From Chitinophaga sp. sic0106 (GTDB lineage Bacteria > Bacteroidota > Bacteroidia > Chitinophagales > Chitinophagaceae), in assembly GCF_019219075.1 (NCBI RefSeq), contig NZ_JAHUWJ010000001.1, positions 310,001-374,000 on the forward strand: 64,000 nucleotides of DNA. Reading direction: 5' to 3'. The notes beneath the pieces are model-generated. The model was given only the letters and a program-made list of their open reading frames with translations. It searched no databases and was not told the origin of the DNA. The translations under genes and the position numbers were made by a program. Below, piece after piece: positions 49,603-58,516 of this stretch; position 1 is the first letter of the stretch, and each line of letters starts with the position of its first letter.

Positions 49603-52600
49603 ATGGTTCCACGTTATGTGAAGGCGATAGCTTTGCTATGCCTTCTCGGGTCGGCTTTGCAACCGCAGAGCGCGCACGCGCTGCCTATTTCCCCCTGGCA
49701 GCAGGTTAATCTGACCATCAGAGGAAAAGTGAAAGACATCAACGGCAATCCGTTGCCGGGTGTGACCGTATTGGTAAAGGATACCAAGCGCGGCGCCACC
49801 ACGGATGAAAAAGGTAACTTCTCCATTAATGATGTGAAAAAAGAGGCGGTACTGGTATTCCAGTTTATCGGCTATGATCCTATCGAGCAGGTGGTGGATG
49901 GCAAGCCACTGTCGATTATCCTCAAGGAAAGCCAGAAAACCCTTGATGAGTATGTAGTAGTTGGTTACGGTACTCAAAAGAAGGTCACCAAAACCGGTGC
50001 CGTATCCATGGTAAAAGGTACGGAGCTTCAGCAGTCGCCAAACGTAAACATTTCGAACTCCCTGGTGGGTCGTATTCCGGGTATTATCGCCGTCAACCAA
50101 AGCGGTGAGCCGGGCTACGATGGTTCCCGCATCTTTATCCGCGGGCGCAGCACCCTGGGCAACAGTAACCCGCTGGTAGTGATTGATGGTTTTCCCAGGG
50201 ATGGCTTTGAGCGCATGAATCCGAATGATATCGAAAGCGTGTCCATCCTGAAAGATGCTGCTGCCGCCATCTACGGAAGCCGTGCTGCCAACGGCGTAAT
50301 CCTGGTGACCACCAAACGCGGTAAAGGCGGTAAGCCCAGTGTAAGCTATGGTTACAACCAATCGTTTGTAACGCCAACGCGACTACCTAAAATGGCGGAT
50401 GCTCCCACCTACGCCAAGATTGTGAATGAAATCCTGACATACGGCGGTGATGCCCCCCGTTACACAGATGAACAAATCAAGAAGTTTGGCGATGGTACCG
50501 ACCCATGGCTGTATCCGAACACTAACTGGTACGATGCTACGATAAAAAAAGTATCGCTCCAGAACCGTCATGATCTCAGCCTTTCCGGTGGTACTGAAAA
50601 AATGAGCTATTATGTTTCTCTCGGCTCCCTGTTCCAGGATGGTATCTATAAAAACAGTGCTACCAACTACAAACAGCAGAACGTAAGAGCTAACCTGGAT
50701 GCGGTGGTAAATGATTATATCCGCCTCCGTTTTGACCTGGCCGGCAGGCTGGAAGACAGAAACTTCCCTCCCCGCAGTGCCGGATCTATTTTCAGAGCGC
50801 TGATGCGCGGCCGCCCTACGGAAAATGCCATCTGGCCCACCGGTGAGCCAGGACCGGATATCGAATATGGCGATAACCCTGTAGTAACAGGCACTAACGC
50901 TATCGGCTATACGAGTGATAAAAACTATGTGGTAAACGGAACCTTCGTTGCTGTGGTAAACATACCATGGGTGCAGGGGATGTTTGTAGACGGTAGTTTC
51001 GCGTATGACCAGAACTTCCAGTTTGGTAAATCATTCGTGAAGCCATGGACACTGTACACACTCGATCCCAACAGCACAAACCATGCGTTGATCCCGGGTT
51101 CCAGAGGTGTGTCCGCACCTGAGTTATCTGAATCATTTAACACAGGCAGAAGCAGCACCGTCAACCTTAAGCTGAACTATACCCGCACGTTTGGAAAGCA
51201 CTATGTAAGCGCATTCGCAGCCTTCGAACAAAATACCCTGCGCGGTGATAACTTCGGCGCATTCAGAAGGTTTTTTGTGAGCGATAAGCTGGATCAGCTG
51301 TCTGCCGGTGGCGACAAGCAAAAAGATAACAGCGGCTCCGCTTTTGAATATGCACGCAGAAACTACTTTGGCCGTATATCTTACAACTATAAGGAAACGT
51401 ACCTGTTCGATTTCAACGGTCGCTATGATGGCACGCAAAACTTCCCAGAAGGCCGCCGTATGGGCTTCTTCCCCGGTGCATCCGCCGGATGGGTGCTTTC
51501 CAATGAAAACTTCTGGAAAGAGAACATTCATGCGATGAGCTACTTTAAAATCCGTGGTTCCTGGGGCCAGATGGGTAACGACAACGTACCTCCATTCCAA
51601 TACCTCACTACTTACGGATTTGCCGGTGGTGGTGTGATGTTCGGCACGGATCTTAATAAATCGATTTATCAGATGCGTACACCCAACCCATATATTACCT
51701 GGGAGGTGGCCAACAACTATAACGTAGGTTTGGAAACCAAGCTCTTTAAAGATAAACTGTCTATTGAAGGGGAATATTTCTACTCCAAACGTTCCAACAT
51801 CCTCATTCCCAGAAATGCGGCCATACCTGATTTTACCGGTCTTACCCTTCCGGATGAAAACATTGGTATTGTGAGCAACAAAGGATTTGAAATGGTATTA
51901 TCTCACAAAAATGATATCAGAAAATTCCATTACGAAATCATTGGTACGGCTACCCGTGCTAAAAACAAAATCCTTTACTGGGCGGAATCTCCTAACGTAC
52001 CAGCCTGGCAGCAATACACCGGTGCGCAGATAGAAGCGCCGCTGTATTACAAGGCGGTTGGCATCTACCATACACAGGATGAAGTGGATAAATCAGTACA
52101 CCTCAGCGGCGCACGTGCCGGCGATGTGATTTTTGCAGACATCAACGATGATAAAAAAATCGATGACCTGGACAGAATCCGTATCGACAAAACACAGTAC
52201 CCTACCATGATCTATGGTTTAACCATGTCGGCGAAGTATGCCAACTTTGACTTTACCATGTTATGGCAGGCTGCTACCGGTGCCAGTCAATACATCCGTA
52301 CGGAGTCGGGCCTGATCGGCAACTTCCCGGAAGCAATTGTTAAAGACAGATGGACCGCTGACAATCCGAATGGCGCCTGGCCAAGAGCGTACGACCGTGA
52401 CCGTGAGTACTGGGTAAACCGCCAGAACACTTTCTGGTATTGGAATACCAACTATGCCCGCCTGAAAACCCTCGACTTCGGCTACAACGTACCGGCCACC
52501 TTGTGTAAAAGAATTGGCATCCAAAACTTCCGTGTGTACTTCACCGGTCAGAACCTGCTGACCATCGACAATGTGAAGATATTTGATCCGGAAGCACCGC

Positions 52601-52665
52601 AGGGTAGTGGTCAGTATTATCCACAGACCAAGATTTACAATGTGGGATTAAACGTAACCTTCTAA
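49603..52665 (+). CDS. SusC/RagA family TonB-dependent outer-membrane transporter
   Basis: A 1020-residue outer-membrane channel importing oligosaccharides with its SusD partner. A signal peptide (about residues 1-27) precedes a carboxypeptidase-regulatory-like domain (IRGKVKDINGNPLPGVTVLVKDT near 38-60), then the TonB box region DEYVVVGYGTQKK near 115, the plug (VDGS... GRIPGI, RGRSTLGNSNPLVVIDGFPRD, and AAAIYGSRAANGVILVTTKRGK), and the 22-strand barrel ending in NVGLNVTF. There is no STN domain, so no FecI/FecR-type signalling. susD follows after 10 bases. The substrate cannot be deduced; neighbouring genes hint at an oxidised or glycoside sugar. Confidence 0.97.
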   Translation: MVPRYVKAIALLCLLGSALQPQSAHALPISPWQQVNLTIRGKVKDINGNPLPGVTVLVKDTKRGATTDEKGNFSINDVKKEAVLVFQFIGYDPIEQVVDGKPLSIILKESQKTLDEYVVVGYGTQKKVTKTGAVSMVKGTELQQSPNVNISNSLVGRIPGIIAVNQSGEPGYDGSRIFIRGRSTLGNSNPLVVIDGFPRDGFERMNPNDIESVSILKDAAAAIYGSRAANGVILVTTKRGKGGKPSVSYGYNQSFVTPTRLPKMADAPTYAKIVNEILTYGGDAPRYTDEQIKKFGDGTDPWLYPNTNWYDATIKKVSLQNRHDLSLSGGTEKMSYYVSLGSLFQDGIYKNSATNYKQQNVRANLDAVVNDYIRLRFDLAGRLEDRNFPPRSAGSIFRALMRGRPTENAIWPTGEPGPDIEYGDNPVVTGTNAIGYTSDKNYVVNGTFVAVVNIPWVQGMFVDGSFAYDQNFQFGKSFVKPWTLYTLDPNSTNHALIPGSRGVSAPELSESFNTGRSSTVNLKLNYTRTFGKHYVSAFAAFEQNTLRGDNFGAFRRFFVSDKLDQLSAGGDKQKDNSGSAFEYARRNYFGRISYNYKETYLFDFNGRYDGTQNFPEGRRMGFFPGASAGWVLSNENFWKENIHAMSYFKIRGSWGQMGNDNVPPFQYLTTYGFAGGGVMFGTDLNKSIYQMRTPNPYITWEVANNYNVGLETKLFKDKLSIEGEYFYSKRSNILIPRNAAIPDFTGLTLPDENIGIVSNKGFEMVLSHKNDIRKFHYEIIGTATRAKNKILYWAESPNVPAWQQYTGAQIEAPLYYKAVGIYHTQDEVDKSVHLSGARAGDVIFADINDDKKIDDLDRIRIDKTQYPTMIYGLTMSAKYANFDFTMLWQAATGASQYIRTESGLIGNFPEAIVKDRWTADNPNGAWPRAYDRDREYWVNRQNTFWYWNTNYARLKTLDFGYNVPATLCKRIGIQNFRVYFTGQNLLTIDNVKIFDPEAPQGSGQYYPQTKIYNVGLNVTF

Positions 52666-52675
52666 TCTTAAGTGT

Positions 52676-54430
52676 ATGAAAAAACTGCAATTATTCAGAT
52701 ATATATGCGGACTGGCGGTGCTGGCAGTAACGTCTTTCTCCTGTAATAAAGACTTCCTCGAAAAGAAGCCGCTGACCGAGTTCGAAGAAAGCGATGTGTG
52801 GAAAGATCAGGGGTTGATACAGGCGTTTGTAAATGACCTGTACGTGCAGATGCGCCCTGGATTTAATGAGGTGATGCTCGGCTCCATGAGTGATGAAAGC
52901 CGCTTTATCCATGACTATAACACCTCCCGCGTGGTACAGGGAAACATGACGCCGGATGATGTAGGGCGACTGAGTGAATTTGCTACCTGGGGACAGTTTT
53001 ATAAAACGATCCGGAACTGTAATATGTTCCTAGAAAAAATTAAGGACGTAAAGGGTATTAACCAGGATGTGATCAACCGGCTAACCGGCGAAGTTTACTT
53101 TATGCGTGGCTGGTACTATCACATGCTGGTAAAGTATTTCGGGGGTGTACCGCTGATTACCTATACGTTTAACCTCAATGGCGAGAACAGTGACTTTTCC
53201 ACAGTAGAACGTGCTAAGTTTACAGATTGTGTAAACTTTATAGCGTCGCAATGTGACAGTGCTGCCAAATACTTACCAGTTAATTACGAAGAAATTGATA
53301 ATAAAGGTCGTGTTACCCGGTACGCGGCATTTGCGTTGAAATCGCGCATGCTGCTGTATGCTGCCAGTAAGTTATACAATGCACCTGGCATACCTGAAAT
53401 GACCGACCTCACGAAAAACGCGACGGATATGACTGCCGACTTTGCCACGAGAGCGCAGGCAGCGGCCGATAGCGTGATCAACTCCGGGCTTTTTTCTCTC
53501 TACAAACCCACTGGTAATGGTACTACCGATTATGGCCGCGTATTCCTTGACAAAGGAAATTCCGAAATGATTTTCGTGAAGCTGTTCGACAAGTCGCTGC
53601 TGGGTACCAGTCATGATAAGTACAATGGGCCTAACGGTTATCATAACTGGGGCGGTAACGTGCCAATTGAAAACTTTGTGAGTGGCTACCAGATGGCCGA
53701 TGGTACTGCGTTTTCCTGGGGTAATGCACAAATGGCCGCCAAGCCTTATGAGAACCGTGATCCGCGCTTTTACGCTACTATCCTCTATGATGGTGCCAAA
53801 TGGAAAACCCGGCCGGCAGATGCCCGCCAAACGGATCCGATAGGCATCATTCAAACGGGCAGGTATGAGTCTGCCAGCGGTACGGACAGTGTTTGGGGCC
53901 TCGACACCAGGAACAGCACCATTGAAAACTGGAACGGTACCTTCTCCGGATATTATATGCGTAAGTTCATGGATATTAACCTGGACGCGCAGTTTCTCAA
54001 TGGTGACCAAAGCTGGATATGGTTCCGTTATGCGGAAGTATTGCTGAATCGCGCGGAAGCTTCACTGCTGTTGAAAAACTACGGTGACGCACGTACGTAT
54101 ACCAATATGATCCGTACCCGTGCCGGCATGCCGGCTACTACTCTGGATGGGGAGGCGTTATGGTCAGTATATAAATATGAGAGAAGATATGAGCTCGCAT
54201 ATGAAGAGCATCGTTTCTTTGACCTGCGTCGTTGGATGGATGCAGAAACTGTGATGAGTGATGACGCGAAAGGTATTGATGTAAGAGGTTCATTTGTGGC
54301 GGGGCATCCGTTTAAATACACGGTGTTTACCATGCAGGAAAGGACTTTTAACAAGCAGAATTACTTTGTGCCGATTCCTTCATCAGAGCTGAGGAAAACG
54401 GATAAGCTGAAGCAGAATCCACTGTATTGA
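52676..54430 (+). CDS. SusD/RagB family nutrient-binding lipoprotein
   Basis: A 584-residue surface lipoprotein forming the lid of the SusCD complex. Lipobox TSFSCNKDFLEK at about residues 19-30, with the typical FLEKKPL start. TPR-rich body; characteristic segments are WGQFYKTIRNCNMFLEKIKD near 103-122, LTGEVYFMRGWYYHMLVKYFGGVPLI near 138-163, and the C-terminal YERRYELAYEEHRFFDLRRWMDA near 504. Second gene of the susCD pair; a strong terminator follows. Ligand unknown. Confidence 0.96.
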   Translation: MKKLQLFRYICGLAVLAVTSFSCNKDFLEKKPLTEFEESDVWKDQGLIQAFVNDLYVQMRPGFNEVMLGSMSDESRFIHDYNTSRVVQGNMTPDDVGRLSEFATWGQFYKTIRNCNMFLEKIKDVKGINQDVINRLTGEVYFMRGWYYHMLVKYFGGVPLITYTFNLNGENSDFSTVERAKFTDCVNFIASQCDSAAKYLPVNYEEIDNKGRVTRYAAFALKSRMLLYAASKLYNAPGIPEMTDLTKNATDMTADFATRAQAAADSVINSGLFSLYKPTGNGTTDYGRVFLDKGNSEMIFVKLFDKSLLGTSHDKYNGPNGYHNWGGNVPIENFVSGYQMADGTAFSWGNAQMAAKPYENRDPRFYATILYDGAKWKTRPADARQTDPIGIIQTGRYESASGTDSVWGLDTRNSTIENWNGTFSGYYMRKFMDINLDAQFLNGDQSWIWFRYAEVLLNRAEASLLLKNYGDARTYTNMIRTRAGMPATTLDGEALWSVYKYERRYELAYEEHRFFDLRRWMDAETVMSDDAKGIDVRGSFVAGHPFKYTVFTMQERTFNKQNYFVPIPSSELRKTDKLKQNPLY

Positions 54431-54450
54431 TCAGCATCGGCGTCGGTTAT

Positions 54451-54489
54451 AATAAAAGATCCACCGCACTTAGCGGTGGATCTTTTATT
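54451..54489. terminator. terminator of susCD
   Basis: 17-bp stem AATAAAAGATCCACCGC / GCGGTGGATCTTTTATT with a 5-base loop. Flanking A and T runs make it bidirectional; it also closes the convergent Gfo/Idh gene. Confidence 0.94.
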
Positions 54490-54507
54490 TTGAGAATCTG
54501 ATTAGCA

Positions 54508-55950
54508 TTACACGCCGAGTGACCAGCCGTCGCGGTAAGTTCTTTTGACGAACTGGTTGGCCGGGTCAAAGTTGGTGATCTTCATGTTAGGACCATCCCA
54601 CAGCAGTTTGATATAACGGCCAGGGTAGTTGAAGCCTTTGTTATCAGCTTTAGCTTCGCGTACGTCGTAGCTTCTGATAGCGAGGTTACCCATGAGGATA
54701 CTTTCGGTGAGCGGACCAGCGATATCGAACGGAGAGCTGAGTGCTTTTGCTTTAGCGCTGTCGAAGCCGGCAATAGCAGCGTTTACCCACTGTACGTAGT
54801 GCCCTTCCGGTACGCGTGCAATAGTTTGTGCTACTTTAAGGGTGCGGGTGGTAGGCAGCAGTTTAGGGTCTTTACCGTAGGTACCGCACATCATTTTGCC
54901 TTTGGTACCGATGAAGATAACGCCGTTACCGCCATCGCCCATCATTTCGTTAGGGCCCAGCTCTTCCGGACGTTCTGGCTGAATGCCGCCATCCATCCAG
55001 TGCATGGTGATTTCCTTACCTTTTTTGGTAGGGAATTTCATGATTACGTGAGAAGAAGGAGGGCAGCTTTCAGGGAAATAGCCGCGTTTGAATTCATCTA
55101 CATACACGCTACCTACGCTGGCTTCTACAGATGTAGGATAGCCGAGGCCGAGTACACGGAAAGGAGGTTCGATCAGGTGGCAGCCCATGTCGCCCAGGGC
55201 GCCGGTACCGTAATCCCACCATCCGCGCCAATTGAATGGCACCAGTCCTTCAACGTAATCTTTTTTAGGAGCCGTACCTAACCACAGGTCCCAGTTGAGT
55301 TCTGAAGGAACGGGGGCGGAGGATTTAGGCCATTGGATACCTTGTGGCCATACCGGGCGGTCGGTCCACACATACACCGTATGTACGTCACCGATAGCAC
55401 CTGCATTGTACCATTCCATCAGCTGGCGTACGCCATCGCCGGAGGCGCCCTGGTTACCCATTTGGGTTACCACTTTATAGCGTTTAGCCGCTTCCGTTAG
55501 TTTACGGGCTTCGAAAATATCGTGGGTGAGTGGTTTCTGTACATACACGTGTTTGCCCAGCTGCATAGCGCCCATGGCGGCTACCGCGTGCTGGTGGTCA
55601 GGTGTGGATACAGATACCGCATCAAAGTTCTTGTGTTCTTTTTCAAACATTTCCCTGAAGTCAGTATAGAACTTCGCTTTAGGGAATTTTTTTACTGCGT
55701 CTGCGGCACGGCGGGTGTCTACGTCGCAGAGGAAATTAATATCTGCAGGACCTTCTGCAAAGCCGGTAATATCGCTGTAGCCCTTACCGCCAACACCTAC
55801 GGCAGCTACGCGGAGTCTGTCGCTGGGAGCAACATAACCTCTACCAAGCACATGACGTGGAACGATCATAAAACCGGCGGCAGCGAGCGCTCCGTTACGG
55901 AGAAATGACCTGCGGGATTCATGGTTTCCCTCATTCTTTTTTTCTGGCAT
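54508..55950 (-). CDS. Tat-exported Gfo/Idh/MocA family oxidoreductase
   Basis: A 480-residue oxidoreductase with a twin-arginine signal (SRRSFLRNGALAAAGFMIVP). The Rossmann motif VAAVGVGGKGYSD is near residue 50, and the catalytic-Lys motif appears as QKPLTHD near 137 (EKP is more usual). A second domain with WWDYGTGALGDMGCHL near 240-256. It belongs to the subgroup common beside SusCD genes in Bacteroidota. First in a minus-strand group before the gluconate dehydrogenase-like genes would be transcribed; gap to the next upstream gene is 49 bases, so probably one unit with 56000-58436. Confidence 0.9.
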   Translation of the reverse strand: MPEKKNEGNHESRRSFLRNGALAAAGFMIVPRHVLGRGYVAPSDRLRVAAVGVGGKGYSDITGFAEGPADINFLCDVDTRRAADAVKKFPKAKFYTDFREMFEKEHKNFDAVSVSTPDHQHAVAAMGAMQLGKHVYVQKPLTHDIFEARKLTEAAKRYKVVTQMGNQGASGDGVRQLMEWYNAGAIGDVHTVYVWTDRPVWPQGIQWPKSSAPVPSELNWDLWLGTAPKKDYVEGLVPFNWRGWWDYGTGALGDMGCHLIEPPFRVLGLGYPTSVEASVGSVYVDEFKRGYFPESCPPSSHVIMKFPTKKGKEITMHWMDGGIQPERPEELGPNEMMGDGGNGVIFIGTKGKMMCGTYGKDPKLLPTTRTLKVAQTIARVPEGHYVQWVNAAIAGFDSAKAKALSSPFDIAGPLTESILMGNLAIRSYDVREAKADNKGFNYPGRYIKLLWDGPNMKITNFDPANQFVKRTYRDGWSLGV

Positions 55951-55999
55951 AACTTGAATGATTAGTTAAATTATAAATAATAGCAACACTTTCCGGGTG

Positions 56000-56692
56000 T
56001 TAGTCCCATGTCATAATCTTGGTCCTGTCTTCTATCTTCAGGCATTCAGCGAGGGTTTTCTCGTCATAGGCCAATCCATATTGTTTCAGCACATCATCAG
56101 GTACCCCATCCCATTCGTTGGGGGTGTTACCGACATATCCCAGGTCTTTGATACCAATTTTGCTGGTAAAGAATCCCGTGGCGGTAAGATTACGCATCAG
56201 GTTGAAGAAGGCAACGCCCTGACTCATTTCGGGTTTTGCTTTTTCAGGGTATGCAATATCGTCAACAATTGCTAACCTTTCTTCAGGTGTTGATTCAGTA
56301 AACGATTTATTAACACGCTTGGCGGACTGTACGTCGAGCCAGCGGAGGCCGCCACGCATAGGCAGTTGCAGTTCCGGTTTATCTTTTACGATGAAACCGA
56401 TGAACTCGGGAACCCCTGCTTCGGTGGCACTGCCGGAGTGTTCATCTGCCGGAATGATGATATCTGCCAGTACGGCGATGGTTTTCATTTCCGGATCGGT
56501 GAAATATGGTTCTGCATTTAATTGCTTGTCGCGCAGTTTCTCCTCATCTGTACGGCCATACCCCTGGGTACTGGCTTTGTCGCTGTCTTTTTCCGCACCT
56601 GTTTTCTTATCATCGCATCCGGTGGTGGACAGCAGGGCACTTACAGATAAAGTTCCCAGCGCAAGGGCTTTAAGGGATTTTCTTCTATCCAT
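56000..56692 (-). CDS. gluconate 2-dehydrogenase subunit 3-like protein (small subunit)
   Basis: A 230-residue exported small subunit of a membrane FAD dehydrogenase. The N-terminus MDRRKSLKALALGTLSVSALLSTTGCDD is a twin-arginine signal ending in a lipobox Cys. The family domain spans about 55-200 with YFTDPEMKTIAVLADIIIPADEHSGSATEAGVPEFI. Such subunits partner GMC oxidoreductases and help export them, since the large subunit has no signal. It starts 4 bases after the GMC gene stop, confirming the pair. Related complexes oxidise gluconate, sorbitol or C3 of glucosides. Confidence 0.92.
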   Translation of the reverse strand: MDRRKSLKALALGTLSVSALLSTTGCDDKKTGAEKDSDKASTQGYGRTDEEKLRDKQLNAEPYFTDPEMKTIAVLADIIIPADEHSGSATEAGVPEFIGFIVKDKPELQLPMRGGLRWLDVQSAKRVNKSFTESTPEERLAIVDDIAYPEKAKPEMSQGVAFFNLMRNLTATGFFTSKIGIKDLGYVGNTPNEWDGVPDDVLKQYGLAYDEKTLAECLKIEDRTKIMTWD

Positions 56693-56696
56693 AGTT

Positions 56697-58436
56697 TTAG
56701 ATGTTTTGTTTTTTCAGTTGGTCCACAACATATTCAGATGCGCGGATGGAGAGGGCGAGGATGGTCCAGGTAGGATTTTTATCCGCCTGGGAAACAAACG
56801 AGCCACCATCTACTACGAACAGGTTTTTACATTCGTGGGCCTGGTTGAATTTATTTAATACAGATGTACGCGGATCGTCGCCCATACGGGTGGTGCCTAC
56901 TTCGTGGATGATGCGGCCAGGATTTTCGAGACCATACATGGTATCGGCGCCTGGTTTAGTACCGTTGGCAACGCCGCCCATTTCGTGGATGATCTGTTCG
57001 AAGGTATCCTGCATGTGTTTGGCCTGTTTGATCTCGTGATCAGTCCAGGTGTAGTTGAAGCGCAGTACAGGAATACCAAATTTATCCACCACGTTCGGAT
57101 CAATTTCGCAGTAGTTTTCTTCACGGGCGATACATTCACCACGACCAGCAAAGCCTACCTGGGCGCCGAAGAAGCGGCGGTAATCTTCTTTCAGACCTGC
57201 GCCATAGCCACCAGCGGCTTTGGAGGTACCGTCTTTTGCGGGATACTTACCGTTCTGGCGCTCCATGCCAAAGCCGAAACCATATCCCGGCATATGCATA
57301 CCACCACCGAATTCTACGTGGTAGCCGCGTGGGAAGTCGAGTTTTTTATTGTCGCCCCACCATGGAATGTACAGGTGCATACCCCCGGTACCGTCTTCGT
57401 TGTAGCGTTTACGGTCCATCAGCTGAGGCAGGAAGGCACTGCGTGAGGCGCCGGTGGAGTCATGCAGGTATTTACCTACTACACCGCTGCCGTTAGCGAG
57501 GCCGTTGGGGAACTTGGCTGATTTGGAATTGAGCAGCAGCCTGGCGGATTCGCAGGCGCTGGCTGCGAGGATAATCACTTTTGCGTTTACGGAATATTCC
57601 TGGAGGTCGGTTTTATCCACATACAATACGCCGGTAGCCTTGCCGGAGCTGTCGGTCAGCACTTCGCGGGCCATGGCGTTCGTATACAGGTCCACGTGAC
57701 CACTTTTCATGGCTGGCTTCACCAGTACAGAAGAAGAAGAGAAGTCGCCATACACGGAGCATCCACGGTTACACTGGCTGCAATAGAAGCATGGGCTGCG
57801 TTCTTTGTTTACCGGGCGGGTGAGGATGGAGAGTCGCGCCGGGATCACGGGAATACCCAGGTTGCCGGCAGCTTTTTTGATCATCAGCTCATGGAGTCTT
57901 GGTTTAGGCGGCGGGAGGAAGTAACCGTCCGGTTCATTCGGGAGGTTTTCCCTGGTGCCGAATACGCCAATCATTTTATCGACCCGGTCGTAATAGGGAG
58001 CTACATCTTCATAAGAAATAGGCCAGTCGTCGCCGAGGCCGTCATGGCTTCTATGTTTGAAGTCGCGCTGACCAAATCTCAGTGATATACGTCCCCAGTG
58101 GTTGGTACGACCACCCAGCATACGGGATCGGAACCAGTCGAACTCGGTTCCGTTCTTTTTCGTATAAGGTTCGCCGTTGATTTCCCATCCGCCATAGGCT
58201 GCATCGAAGTCCCCGAAAGGACGTGTAGTGCTGGCTCCTCTGCGTGGTGATTCATACGGCCATTTCAGTTGAGTCATCTGATCCGGGTCCGCAGGATCAT
58301 ATTTGGGACCTGCTTCCAGAAGAGCGATTTTCAGGCCTGCTTCAGACAGTATTTTGGCCGCCATGCCTCCTCCGGCACCGGAACCAACGATACACACATC
58401 GTAGACCTTTCCTGTTTTTTTAATTTCAAAAGCCAT
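56697..58436 (-). CDS. GMC family FAD-dependent sugar dehydrogenase, catalytic subunit
   Basis: A 579-residue flavoprotein. The FAD-binding motif is VGSGAGGGMAAKILSEAGL at about residues 16-34; the GMC C-terminal domain has HEVGTTRMGDDP near 525 and ADKNPTWTILALS near 558. A cysteine cluster CFYCSQCNRGC near 215-225 (spacing 2, 2, 3) resembles iron-sulfur sites of periplasmic FAD glucose/glucoside dehydrogenases. No signal peptide, so export by hitch-hiking with the small subunit is likely. Possible substrates: gluconate, glucose or glucoside C3. First gene of the minus-strand unit; divergent from the gluconokinase. Confidence 0.93.
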   Translation of the reverse strand: MAFEIKKTGKVYDVCIVGSGAGGGMAAKILSEAGLKIALLEAGPKYDPADPDQMTQLKWPYESPRRGASTTRPFGDFDAAYGGWEINGEPYTKKNGTEFDWFRSRMLGGRTNHWGRISLRFGQRDFKHRSHDGLGDDWPISYEDVAPYYDRVDKMIGVFGTRENLPNEPDGYFLPPPKPRLHELMIKKAAGNLGIPVIPARLSILTRPVNKERSPCFYCSQCNRGCSVYGDFSSSSVLVKPAMKSGHVDLYTNAMAREVLTDSSGKATGVLYVDKTDLQEYSVNAKVIILAASACESARLLLNSKSAKFPNGLANGSGVVGKYLHDSTGASRSAFLPQLMDRKRYNEDGTGGMHLYIPWWGDNKKLDFPRGYHVEFGGGMHMPGYGFGFGMERQNGKYPAKDGTSKAAGGYGAGLKEDYRRFFGAQVGFAGRGECIAREENYCEIDPNVVDKFGIPVLRFNYTWTDHEIKQAKHMQDTFEQIIHEMGGVANGTKPGADTMYGLENPGRIIHEVGTTRMGDDPRTSVLNKFNQAHECKNLFVVDGGSFVSQADKNPTWTILALSIRASEYVVDQLKKQNI

Positions 58437-58516
58437 TTGCGTGGAAATTTTAGACTTATTTATGGATCACAGGTTTTAAATCTATAAATTAAATGCGGAA
58501 AAAGGAAGGTTTTTTT

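Noticed and set aside
49603..54430. SusCD as part of an ECF sigma / anti-sigma regulated locus
   Set aside because: SusC has no STN domain and no FecI/FecR-like genes are adjacent.
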